A stretch of DNA of 64,000 nucleotides from Absidia repens (taxonomy: Eukaryota > Mucoromycota > Mucoromycetes > Mucorales > Cunninghamellaceae). Both the position numbers and the translations under genes were made by a program. Shown piece by piece: positions 20,176 to 31,407 of this stretch (position 1 is the stretch's first letter; every line of letters begins with the position of its first letter). The notes below the pieces were generated by a model, which worked only from the letters and a program-made list of their open reading frames with translations, made no database searches and was not told where the DNA came from. The DNA lies in assembly GCA_002105175.1 (NCBI GenBank), contig MCGE01000001.1, positions 2,542,001 to 2,606,000 of the forward strand, given 5' to 3'.

Positions 20176-22679
20176 TCAAAAGAGTGATAGATGGGAATGG
20201 GGAATATGGTAGTCATTGGACAGGGCATATATATAGGATGAGGAATCAGCGGAAGAGGAAGTTGCATAAAGAAGGTCTGAGGAGGGAGATGATGATGAAG
20301 ATTGATGGTGCTGTATTGGCAGACTGGAGCAGTTTGCTACAATAGGATCTGATAAAGGTAAGGAGGGAGCATAGAAAGTGGCCGAGGATGGGGATGCAGA
20401 AGAGGAGGGAGATGATGAGAGCGGTGAAGATGCAGTGGAGATAGAGATGTAGCTATGGGATAGTTGGTGTGGGGTAATACTAGAAGATGCGGATGACGAC
20501 GGAGTGGATGTTGTATAAGGAAATGAAGAAGTGGTGATAGATGAATCCCATTCTTGCTGAGGCAGTGATGAAGAAGTTGAAGTCAGGGGTAAATGAATGG
20601 ATGTAGGGAATGTAGCTGGTTGTTGAGGAAGGAGAGCACTGGTAGATGATAATGATACGGCACTGCATGTTGATGTTGATGGTGATAATGCTTCCGCAGT
20701 AGTAGCTGTTACCATGAGCTCATTCTGAGTAGGCTTTTCAGGTGAAGGAGAGGAGAAGGTCGTTTTGGAAGCTTGGTGTTTTTTCCTGTTAATGGCAGCT
20801 TGTCTAGCTGGGGGTCGGGGGACGAATACACCTGCTGCTTCGTGTCCTTTGACGTGCTTTCTAAGTGATCTCGAGTGGAAGTATGCTTTGGGGCAGCCTT
20901 CGACGCGGCACAGGTAAGGTCGAATATTGCTGTGTGTTCGGATATGGCTACGGTGAATGAAAAAAGTCTGCGTCAGTATCGATCTGGTAGTCACATGATT
21001 GCATTGTCAAAGATATACTTACGTGTTCAAAGAATCTGGACGGGAGAATCGTTTTTCACAACCTAATTCAAACAAAAAAGCATTCATGCAGATGCGTGAG
21101 TAAATCGGTGTTTGAATAGCTTGTATATTTTACGTTATGTGACTTACCTTCAACAGTACATATAAATGGTCGTTCACCGGTATGAGTTCTATTTCAAAAA
21201 ACGAAAACCAAGAGTTAGCCAGTGCAGGTTACATATGTGCATATGTTTATTTACCTGAGATGATTGTGCATTTTATGTCGTTTCATAAAAGGTTTCTTGT
21301 TTCTTGCACAGCCAATCCATTCACAATGATAAGAAGCCTATGATAATAAAAAGCGATGGTTAGTTTGATTTTTTTATTTATTTAAATAAGAAAATGCTTG
21401 CTACCTTTCCACTACCAATGTGTGTGTCACGTAAATGGGCAATCAATTCGTCCAAGGTTGTTGTCTGAGTGCGACAATTAACCCAACGGCAAATATGGAT
21501 GTCTTGTTCTTGACCGGTATTGTCATACTGGGAAATTTTCTTTTTCGGCTCTTGTTGAGTAACTAAACAATAATAATAATAATAATAAAAAAATGGTGTG
21601 AGAAAATTATACAAATATGTATATATATATAGATTATTGTGTTTGTGGATGTGTATGGTATATAGTCAAAGCTTTTTACCTGATGATGACCAATCCGACA
21701 AAGAGGGAGACAAAGTGGTACGTCTTTTTTCTTGTTCCAATTGAACCACACGTTCAATCAGTTGAGCTTTGGAAAGATGACCAAAAAGGGACGAAGCGGT
21801 CGACAAAGTATCTTGATCACCACCATCTGAGAAGCAACCGTCTTCTTCCTCTACAGAGGCGGTACATGAGGAGACTAAAGATGTTCTGTCCACAAGATTG
21901 GCACTATTATCCATGTTGTTACACAGAGTAGGTAGTGGTGTTGCATGCTTAGCTGATGCCATATTGTCTTGATATCGAATTTGATCTTCTGTCATGCCAT
22001 AAAATGTTGTAAAAGAGTTGTGACGTTCGTGGATGGCTTGGTCGTTTGATGATTCCGTCGATGTAACACAATTATGGAAGGATTGATTGGAGCTCTAATT
22101 GAATTGAAAAATTAAAAAGTAAATTTAGAATATTGAGTGCGGTTTTCCATTTACCCCCAACCCTTTCATCTTTTTCTATTTCTTACCTTGGGGTAATCCA
22201 TTTTTAACCCATTTTGCATGTCGGCATAAACATCCCAGCGATGATTCGAAGAGTGGGCCAATAATTCACGTCCCGGGAAAGTATCATCATTCAAAGAAGT
22301 GGCGCCAGTTGTTGTAACATCCATGGTGGTAAAAGAGGGTGAAGTTGATAGTAATGATTGTTTCAGATGGAGTGGCGATTGGATCATCATTGTTTTGTGT
22401 ATTTTATCGGTTGGTGTTACTGGCGTAGCGGGAGGGGTGTTAGACCATTCGCAATTGGCTTCGTGTAATGTCGGTTTTGCTATCATAATTATCAATGACG
22501 AAAAACAAAATAGTAGTTATTAACATTTTGCCTTTATACTATTGTTTTTTACTGTTTTGTTTTTTACCTTCTTCGTAATGCGCTAACTGCAAACTGTTAG
22601 ACTGTTGAATATGCATAGTCGAGGGGTTTAGAAGTCGATGTTGTGATTGTTGTGTAGGTGGTGATGAGAGAGTATTCAT
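20176..22679 (-). CDS. GLI/ZIC-like C2H2 zinc-finger transcription factor (five fingers)
   Basis: Probable DNA-binding regulator. ATG at 22677-22679 (MNTLSSPPTQQSQHRLLNPS), stop TGA at 20176-20178. A Ser/Thr/Gln-rich N terminus contains a short leucine-heptad helix (SKAQLIERVVQLEQEKRR). Then come five fingers: CRWVNCRTQTTTLDELIAHL with RDTHIGSGK; YHCEWIGCARNKKPFMKRHK; RTHTGERPFICTVE; GCEKRFSRPDSLNTHIRTH; and PYLCRVEGCPKAYFHSRSLR then KHVKGH. The long first finger with THIGSGK, plus KRHKMHNHLRTHTGERPF and SNIRPYLC, are GLI/ZIC signatures, distinct from PacC/Rim101. The last exon (20176 to about 20950) adds a very Ser-rich tail. Fingers 2-4 lie on separate small exons (about 42-85 nt). Targets are unknown. 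Confidence 0.88.
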
Positions 22680-24327
22680 AGTAATTGATAGCTGGATAAC
22701 TAATAAGATAAAGATAAAAATAAAAAAAGAGTATCTAAAAGAAAGAGAAGGAAAAAGAAAAAGAAAAAGTAGCAAATAAGTAGTTGAATAAAAAAATATG
22801 ATCATGTTATAAAAAAGTCACCTTTCAAATCGCGGATAGTATTTGACTGACTAGATAAAGTTTTGACAAGATGAGTCAGTTGATATTTCAAATCATACGA
22901 GAAGCGAAAAAAAAGATGTGCACAGACACTTACAAAGTGCAAATATAACACGAGAGAATTAAAAAAAAATGGAAAAAAGAGGGAGAGAAAAGGAAATAGG
23001 ACAAAAAAGTAAGGTGAGCCTTTTATAATCATTTCAAATCCCGCCACATGGAATTTAATTGGCTCGCACGGCTTACGGTCAGGTCGGGTCTTCGGGATTG
23101 ATCTATAGACTTAATGCATGATAAAAAGTGGTTTTATACGATACATTATAAAGAAAAAGTTAAAAATGATTTGAGACGCCCAATTTTATAAAAAACAACA
23201 ACAACAACAAAATGACAAATATGCATTTCATTGACAATTAAACGAAAAGAAAAGAAGCGTCATTCTCTTCGTTATCTGGAAGAAAAGGGATCCACATGGA
23301 CAGACAACAAAGCTTTTTTCACATGTCTTCCATAGTGGCATGTCAACTCAAATATAAACAATCCCATTTTATTTTTCACGTGGGGCGAAGCAAAAGCAAG
23401 TATCATTAGAAAAAAATAGACGGAGTTCATGTAGAAAGTCCGGCGATCATTTTTCATTCAAATTGTTTGATTCGCCTTATTCTGCTTCGATCTCCCTTTA
23501 TCAAGACATATCGAATATAGGCTCGAGCGTCAATTTTTTAGCACATGTTAATCGATGGTGATAAACAGTAGAAAGTTAAAATGTAACTAGCCTCATTCTT
23601 TTCATTTTAAAGCTACCAACGTCCTATTTTTAATTTCAGCACGTGCAGAAAGAAGAAACATCGAACCTCATTGTCGGTAGCTTCCTCCCCTTTCTTTCTT
23701 TGCCGGACCCCAATAAATTTTCATTTTATTCCCTTTTTAAATGAGAAGACTCTGAATTTCAAAAAAAAAGTCTCATGTCAAAAAAAAAAAAGTAAACTTT
23801 TGCTCCGTATTTATTTCGTTTCGTTTCATTTGGGGTTCTTCGTTATGAAATATGTGCTACCTATAACCTTATGTCATCGTGTGGTCGTTTGACATATCAC
23901 ACACTGAATGATTCTTTCATCTATGCTTCCGCGACGTTGTAAAAGGTGACCTGTTGTTGTCCCTGAAAAAAAAAGTTCTTCATTTGCCGGAAATTGAAAA
24001 TTGCAGTGGGGGCCATGATGGTATTGAAAATGAGGCCCGAGCACTTTTTTTTTTTTTTTTTTTTTTTTGCAATAAAGATAAAAGAGACTGATAGAGATAA
24101 AGAAATCACAATTTGAAAGACCACATAAAATAACATTACATGATAAGGCAAGAAAAAGAGTCATGATTTTTATTTTTAAAGAAACAAACGAATGATAAAC
24201 TAGAAAGGATAAAGAGATGATACAGGTAAAGACTAAAGTAAAAGCAGTTAAACTAAAAATAACCACCAGTAGGAGGACATAGATATGATCAGAATTTCCA
24301 GTTTTTTTTTCAATTGTTGTAATGTGG
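22680..24327. other. intergenic region upstream of the GLI-like gene
   Basis: 1.65 kb with no convincing gene. A TTCAAATCCCGCC motif at about 23034-23046, about 360 bp upstream of the GLI-like start, matches the reverse complement of the repeat-family end GGCGGGATTTGAA. A T26 run lies at about 24044-24068. The 23874-24509 minus-strand open stretch crosses the homopolymer and overlaps the next gene in another frame, so it is discounted. Confidence 0.45.
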
Positions 24328-25408
24328 TTAGTGGGTCGATTCTGGTTTTGGAGAGAGGCGTATCCATTGGCTAGATTTTTCAGACAAAAGAGATGGCCCA
24401 CTAACTTGCTGTTTGGTCCATTGAATACACCACTGTTTGGCGAAGCTTGCTCGGTCCTTTCCAATCCCAATAATTGTACTGATAGCCGATCCTCCAATGA
24501 AGCGAACACGTTGAGATAGGGCCATGATTTTCATAGAGCCAGAGCTTGCGTCGCTATCATCACTATCATCATTGACAACGTTGATGAGATTCTTGTTCAC
24601 CATCCATTTTTCCACATCATCCAAATCCTTGTTGATTTTTCCGCTCACTAAATTCCAAGTAGAGTCGATTGTTGATGTGGCATGTTGACGGGGCTGCAAA
24701 ATCAGGGTATTGATGATGTTTTCTGTAGATTGTTGAATAAGAGGAGCCTTTGCTGCTATTGCATCTAAGGAGGAACAAGCCCAGCCATCTACCTTGACAA
24801 GAGAGTGTTGCAGGTAGCCGTCATGACGGAAATAGTGCTGGTAGGTCGGCGTTTTTTGAGTCCTCTGCACTATATGAGTAACATATTTCACCATCGAGTC
24901 CGTTTGACACAATAAAAATCTTCCCATCTTGTATTGACTAGCCACAGATTGAGTATTTGAAAGACCTTCTTTTATCAAAGGAATTGACAAAAAACGCGTG
25001 ATAAATTGGCTACCACCACTGCCGTCACCGTCACTGATTATTCCATTGGTGTTTGTGTTACATGATAGTTGCTGATTTTTGTCATTATCTTCCATCGTCA
25101 CATCTTCATTCAATTCTTGCTGGTACCCTATGACAAAAAAAGAAAAGCCTAATTAGAGACGAGTTTATCTGTGTGTTTGTTCAAGAATATATGCAAATAA
25201 AGAAGTGTGTGGGAAAAACAAACCAACAATCTGATATGTAATAATAGTAAACAAAAAAGTGTGGTTATCTTAATGGATGCTTTTACTTCTCCTCCTCTCT
25301 ATCCAGACGAGAAAAAGAAATAAAAGCAGAACCATTATAAGAAGTAATAAAGGAGAAGGGAGGGTCTTTTTTTTTTTGCTTCTTACCATTTTCATGTTGC
25401 ACCTTCAT
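24328..25408 (-). CDS. perilipin-like lipid-droplet protein
   Basis: Two exons: 25387-25408 (22 nt, ATG AAG GTG ..) and 24328-25127 (800 nt). They sum to 822 nt, or 273 residues in frame. After an acidic/Asn-rich start it has FITRFLSIPLIKEGLSNTQS, then YKMGRFLLCQTDSMVKYVTH and VDGWACSSLDAIAAKAPLIQ followed by QSTENIINTL. This pattern (a first helix around 'sIPLv', then 'aCrsLDkleekiPilqqptekv') is that of the perilipin family, including fungal MPL1/CAP20. It also has SGKINKDLDDVEKWM and a C-terminal hydrophobic stretch (IGGSAISTIIGIGK). The expected role is coating lipid droplets and controlling lipolysis. Opi1-like repressors have a similar 'slPlvn' start, but the later blocks favour perilipin. 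Start chosen by the matching GT..AG splice phase. Confidence 0.7.
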
Positions 25409-25664
25409 TTCGGTATTGTTCTGTGGTCTTTTTGTTTTGTTTTTTCCTTTTCCAACAAAAATATAGATATTTATGCGTTCACCGAGTGTACAAATAAAAA
25501 GGTAAATAATCGAAAGAGAGAGAAAAATAAAATAAAATAGAATAGGGAGATGAGATGTTTATACAAAAAAAAAAAAAAAAAAAAAAGATTGTACCGGAGT
25601 GTGAATAATAAAATTGCATTGAGGGGATGGGCTACTACTACTAAAATACTATATTCTACCACTA

Positions 25665-27879
25665 TCAGTTCACCAGTTCTAGAAGTTCCTCCAACCGCAG
25701 ATTGAGTTCATCACGTTCATTTTCGCTTTGAGCAAATTTGGCCTTGATATCCTTCAGCATATTTTCCATAGCAGTCAACTGGTATTCCAATTCAGAGTTT
25801 CGATCTACCAAGCCCATGTTTTTGCCAACCAATGAGTGGATGTGCTGTTTTAAGCGATCTTCAACTTCAGCCGGTAATGCATCCAATGCTCTTTTCAAAT
25901 CAAACGATTGCTGTCGTAAATCATCATTCGATTGGCGAGCACGTGCTAGTTCCATTTTTGCATCCATCAGTTCTTCGGTCGAATGTCCTTGTTGTTTCGA
26001 TAATTGTTCCAACTGTAATTGACGTTGCTTGACGTTATCAATGAGGGCTTTGTTTTGTTGTCTAGTGAGTTGCATCAAGTTCTTGTCATTTATTGCCGAT
26101 ACTATTGCTGATTCTGATATTGATGCCGAAGTTGCTACCGCTGTTGTTGATACAGATGATGGTGGAAACAAGGAGGGTATTGACAGTGGGACCGATTTTT
26201 TCCAAGATATTGAAGAAAGCATTTGTTGATGTTCTTTGGAAAGCTTGACCAATCTTTTGTTTTGTATCTTGAGATCCATTGCGTCCTGCATCAGCCTTTT
26301 GGAATCATTCTAAATAAATAAATAGCAAGCGCCCATATGTTAGCCACATATAAAATTACCTTTCGTTGTTGCATTGTCCATTACTTACCTTGTAGAAATC
26401 ACCCATTTGAGCACCGGACAGATAATTAATCAAATCATCTGGTTCCATCAAAGCCAGTAAGCTATCTTGATTGACTTTCAAAAGAGCAACACCACAACCA
26501 AAAAGAACATCTGTACCTTCAGCCAATAAGGTATCGTAGAGAGAATAAATACAATCCAATGAGGGTAATATGGGAATAAAAAAAGCGGTGAACCAGATTT
26601 TTGCATAGTCGTTCGTATGTATACCCGAAGCCTGAAGGTGTTGGTATAGCTTGGGCAAGTGCTCCATTATTAATCTATCCATCAGAAACAAGGTTCTTGA
26701 TAGTCCATTCAAAGGAGGCTGATATAAGGATTTCCATTGATAAACTCCATTCATCAACTCAACAAAGATACAAAAGGCTTCTTCTTCAGGTGTCTATTGA
26801 AAAAAAGAGTCAGTATTGTTTTTCTTTTTCTTTTTCCAATAATGGTTTCGTTCATTTGCAACAACATACATGTAATAAAAGCGGAAGAGCTATGAGCGCA
26901 AACCCTTTGGCGTAACCCACATGACCATCATAATTGGCATATGCTTTCAGTAGGTGGAAGAGCGGGTCCCTGAGTTGATCCATTGCATTGGCGGCAAATA
27001 GACTATCCTGATCGGCAAAGAGTACATCCAGATCCCGAGCGATCGCTTTTTCGTAAATGTTGTCCATGTTCAGCAAGTCCAAATAGCTTTGACCGTCAAA
27101 TACGCCATCCACCATGGAAGCGCTAGTGATATTGTTGCTGTTGTATTTGGTCGTTTTGGTTTTTGATAGAGCTGGCCACACCGAACCCCGTAGCGACTCG
27201 GGCACACCTTGGCGAATATGATGAATATATTGTTTGTTGGTTTTGATGACTTGATCAGCATCGGAGATCATTTGGGACCAAAACTCTATATTTTGCATAA
27301 GTATTCATGAATGGCATGGATCAGTTTCAGTGTGTTAGAGGAAGAGATAATTCGATGTATGTCCTTACCCCAATCAGTATCATGTTCTTGTTGAGTTACT
27401 GCTGTTGTAGACGAAGAGAATGGAGTTGTTGGAGATAACGACGGATCAAAGGATAAAGATACATTCGCTTTCAGGGAGTTAGAACCCATCCTATTCAAGA
27501 GCATATCATATGTGGTGTCACTGGATAAGAGGGAGCTGATGGATGTCACAGTAGATCGGTTGCTTTTTATTGAAGGGCCTTGGTCCAGTTCAAAGTCAGA
27601 GTCCGAGTCATGAGGATCAACGTGTTCCACCGTATCAAATTTTTGAATGGCATGAAAGAGATTATCTTGATCGCTCATGTAAAGTGATGATGGTTGGATA
27701 TCATTTTGCGTAACAGTTTGACTTCGTTCGCGTTGTCGTGCGGAATTGTCGCTGGTAGTCGCCTGAATTGCTTGTTTCGTATCATCTGTCAATAAGGCAT
27801 CATTGATAGAGGCTGTCAATTGGTTTGCTGCTTTTTGATCATTTGCATTGGTATCCTCATTACTAGCAGGTTGAGTCAT
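25665..27879 (-). CDS. TBC-domain (Rab GAP-like) protein with coiled coil, GYP5/EVI5-like
   Basis: ATG at 27877-27879 (MTQPASNEDTNANDQKAANQ), stop at 25665-25667. A Ser/Thr/Asp-rich N-terminal third is followed by the TBC domain: IRQGVPESLRGSVWPALSK, FHLLKAYANYDGHVGYAKGF, ALIALPLLLHVTPEEEAFCI, then FTAFFIPILPSLDCIYSLYD, LAEGTDVLFGCGVALLK and LYD-type closing helices. A C-terminal coiled coil runs from LMQDAMDLKIQNKRLVKLSK to ERDELNLRLEELLELVN. The layout (TBC then coiled coil) matches GYP5/EVI5/RabGAP1 proteins. The catalytic motifs are abnormal: IxxDxxR reads IARDLDV (27023-27034) and YxQG reads YAKG (26903-26914), so both finger residues are replaced. It may act as a non-catalytic Rab binder. 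About six exons, roughly 660 residues. Confidence 0.88.
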
Positions 27880-28678
27880 ATAATATAAAACGCTTGAGAG
27901 AATAGCAATAAAACGAAAGAGGTAAAAAAAGGGATCTGGTCATTACTTGACCGGTCATTTTTAAACCCAGCAAAATGAAGGTACCAAAACTTTAGGACAG
28001 GCATTTGCACATTAGGCATGCAGGGTAGTATAACTGATCCTTTGCTGAGCGACGCTGAAGCGAAAATATTGCGTTCATCTGCAAGCACGAAGAATTAGAA
28101 CAGAGCCCACATTGTGGATGATCCCGCCCAAATTCTATTATCACCAGATTTTCTATCCTAACCACATTTCAACCTTTGACCTGTTTCTACCCAATATCGC
28201 CACATACTCATAATTCACAGCTTCTGCATCATATGTGACATGCATTAAATGAATATTTTATGATATATGAGACCGTGCTTAGAAATTAAACATAATCAAA
28301 AAGCCCAATGTATCTCCTTTCTTTGTAATAAAAATGCATAAATAAATAAAACAAAATTCAATGTCATGTGAAGGAAAAAAAAAAAAAGAGCCATTACGTC
28401 AAGATAGGCTTTTTATTATTCTATAATTTCAATGATAAATAAATAAAAAGACAATTAAAAGAGGAGTGAAGGGGAGGAAGGGAATGCCATTGTTGGGAAA
28501 AGTGATTGGTCTATAAATAAAACTAAGGTTTTTGGAATGAAGAGAAATGAGAAGAGGAATAAAAATAAAAAATCGGGGTAAGGGGAACGAGCAATAAAAA
28601 CTAAGTACTACAGCAACTAAATGGGTGGACAATAATAATAATAATAATAATAATGGTGATAATAATAGCAATAATAAT
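27880..28678. other. intergenic region upstream of the TBC gene
   Basis: No gene called. An A14 run lies near 28375-28388, and an (AAT)n microsatellite of eight to nine units lies at about 28629-28654 in the probable 3' UTR of the Q-rich gene. The minus-strand open stretch at 27876-28088 has no family match. Confidence 0.45.
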
Positions 28679-30917
28679 CTAAACATTTCCCCAAGCACTC
28701 TGAGGCCGCATCATACTTATGGGTCTGCCAGTGCTTCGACTAGTAGTCATCATAGGAGGAGCCGCCAAAGAGGTTGAAGAGGAGGAGGACACCAAGCCTG
28801 GTGTAGAATTAAGAGCCATGCTTTGACGATACATATGCGAGAGTTGTTGCTGTTGTTGTAAACCCGGAGAGCTTTCACTTCGGCTCATTTGTTGCGGATG
28901 ATGCCATTGTTGTTGTTGCTGTTGTAACAAGTAAGGATCAGATGGATTACTCATCATCATCATAGGTGTTTGAGAGCGTGTGTCAGGTAGCATCATTGAT
29001 TGACGGGAATAAGAAGCCTGTTGTTGCTGATAATGCTGTTGTTGATGTCGAGTAGTTCGTCCAGCCATCCGTTCGGCACGATCCTTGATGGTTTGCTGTT
29101 GGAAGCTAATGTTGTGTTTTCCTTGTTCTTTGACCTTGCCTAGTAATCCATCGATGTGGGCCTTGGAAGGATCGATTCGCTTTGGTTTCCGCAATGCAGC
29201 TGCCTTGGCTTCCTTTTCTTGTTCAATTTGCATCATCATGTCCATGGCAGAAACACTTTTCACTTTGTTCCGGCGATTATTTTGTGGCTCCACTGGTACA
29301 TTCATCATCATATGTTGTTGCTGCTGTTGTTGCATCATCTGTTGCTGCGCTACTTGCCAAGCCGCTTGTTGATATTGCATTTGTGCTAGTTGCTGTTGTT
29401 GTAACATTTGTAACTGCTGTTGCTGCATAAAGTACATCATATCCATTTCACCTAATGTAGTACGCCGTCCACGAGAAACAGAAGATGATCTATTGGCAGG
29501 AGGGGTTGTAGCAGAGGTCATTGGATCCGTTGTATCCGAAGGTGTTGATGACCCTCCAGAGGATGATGATGTTGTATTGTTGTTGGTCGATCCAGCCACA
29601 GGCGAAGAAATTGCCGTCGTTCCGATTGAATCCACAGCATCCAACACCGTTTGACGCCATTGCTCAATTCCATCGCCTTGCCCTTGTTGTTGTATTTGCT
29701 GTTGTGCTGCTGGAGGTGGTGAGTGAGTTGCATCGCCATGAAGGAGCCCGTTATCGAGGGCTACATCGGTCGCATAAATTTTTTCCATAGCACCCACAGA
29801 TCTTGACCGCTTGTGCACGCTTGGTCCCCGTTCCAATTGTCGTAAGGTAGACATTCGTCTTGCCTGCATATGAGCATCTTCCGGAGCATCTTTGTCAACA
29901 AGGGGAACAGTCCATTCATTGAACGCTGCTTGACCTCTTTCACGATTTGATATTTCCTCTTGATCATCTAACGGAAAATAAGAACGGGAAGGATATGAGT
30001 TATGTGTGCGTTTTTAGGCCCAACACTCTACAGAAAATTCCCTTACCTTGACTATCAGCAACACTTGTAGCGTCATCATCTTCAGATTCATCGTCACTTG
30101 CCACAGGAACAATCTTCTTTTTCCCGGCGTTGGCTGTTACGGGAGCTGTTACCAGTTTTTCAGACGGATGTGGTGATTGTTGTCGTTCAGATGAAGATTT
30201 CAAAGGTGTATGGCCAGCGATAGCAGGTGTCAAAGAGCGGGTAGGGTTAGCAACAGGTGTCGATGATTGAGAGCTTGCATCATCAGAGTCTTCGTCTTCG
30301 TCTTCGTCGTCTTCGTCGTCGTCACTTGAGGCATACCTTGGCTTTTGTCTTTGTGCCAATTGAAGGTTTTGTTGTTGCTGCTGACGTGAGTTGTTTGGGT
30401 TCATAGTTTGTGGCGATGGTGTTCTTTGTGGTCGCTGGTCTTCGGAGGGTTGACCTAGAATGAAATTAATCTTTAATAAAATATGATCCCCTATCCGAGC
30501 AAGTTACTTACCAGTATAATTTGAAGAGGAAGAGAGAATACCATAAGAGCTAGTTGGTCGTGACATGCCTGGCTGCTGCTTGTACGAAGGTCTATCACGT
30601 CTTGTGCTGGAAGATTGTTGCTGTTGATCTAGTAACTGGCGACTTTGCCGGTGGGAACGATAGTCTTGTTGTTGTTGTTGTTGTTGTTGTTGTTGGTGGT
30701 TTCTATTTTGTTGACGGTGACGAGGATGCTGCTGTGACCGGCGTTGTTGTTGTTGAGGATTCATCATGTTTTCACGCATACCAGGGGAGATGTGAGACTG
30801 GTGGAAGATTACGCTTTTCGACCATGGTTCTGATTCATCTTCACCAGCGTCAGGAGTCTTAATGGCCTTTGCTAAAGCAAGTCGAGATAAACTAACAGAT
30901 ATATTTTCGGTCGACAT
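28679..30917 (-). CDS. large Q/M-rich low-complexity protein, function unknown
   Basis: ATG at 30915-30917 (MSTENISVSLSRLALAKAIK), stop at 28679-28681, three exons (about 30917-30510, 30410-30050, 29965-28679), roughly 680 residues. Low complexity dominates: polyQ (a (GTT)n codon run at 30667-30696), Q/M-rich blocks (QQQQLQMLQQQQLAQMQ), an acidic SDDDEDDEDEDEDSDD stretch and Ser-rich tails. Two ordered-looking segments remain: ISNRERGQAAFNEWTVPLVD with ARRMSTLRQLERGPSVHKRS, and SVSAMDMMMQIEQEKEAKAA with IDGLLGKVKEQGKHNISF. I recognise no domain. Codon use and conserved reading frame across introns support a real gene. It may be a fungal scaffold or RNA-granule protein, but that is a guess. 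Confidence 0.7.
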
Positions 30918-31407
30918 ACCAAGTGATAAAAGAAGACGAAGGTGATAGGAAAAGAAAAAAAAAAAAGAAAACAAGGAAAAAAAAGAAAAAGGAAAAAGGA
31001 AAGACCAATATAAAAATAAAAATGGCGGTTCATGTTTTTTATTTTGCGCGCGGTGGTTCTAATAATAGAGATTGAAGGAATGTTGCCTTTTTCGTTCATT
31101 TGCCGCTGTTGTTCTATTTCCCTAAACATACAAAGTCATTTATTGTAATAATTATCACTTTCATTTTTGACAGAATCGCCGAAAGAAGACAAAGAATGGT
31201 ATAATATATGAAACGCATCTATCCACACAACATGACACAACACAGCACAAAACAGTATGTACCGTAATAGCGAGAATGTAATGTAGTTTTTATTTTGTAT
31301 ATACGTATAAAATAATAATAAATCAATAATAATACTAATCATCATCGTCATCATCAACAACAATAAACGTACTATCATAAAGCTAGAAGGGAAGCGGAAG
31401 GGTCAAG
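30918..31407. other. spacer between the Q-rich gene and SPT5
   Basis: 490 bp between two minus-strand genes: the A-rich leader of the Q-rich gene (30950-31020), a GCGCGCGG patch near 31047, and the AT-rich 3' UTR of SPT5. Nothing else seen. Confidence 0.45.

Noticed and set aside
20875..21066. GLI-like gene as PacC/Rim101
   Set aside because: PacC has three fingers with a different linker. Here there are five fingers with THIGSGK and HNHLRTHTGERPF strings typical of GLI/ZIC.
22802..23047. Minus-strand Phe-rich 81-codon stretch upstream of the GLI-like gene
   Set aside because: It is the translation of an A/T-rich leader with homopolymers, with no family features; the ATG at 22679 suits the gene better.
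23874..24509. Minus-strand 211-codon open stretch
   Set aside because: It crosses a poly-T run and overlaps the perilipin-like gene in a different frame; composition is not protein-like beyond that overlap.
28021..28430. CRISPR array or prophage
   Set aside because: No spaced direct repeats of CRISPR form anywhere in the window, and the intron-rich gene structure is eukaryotic.
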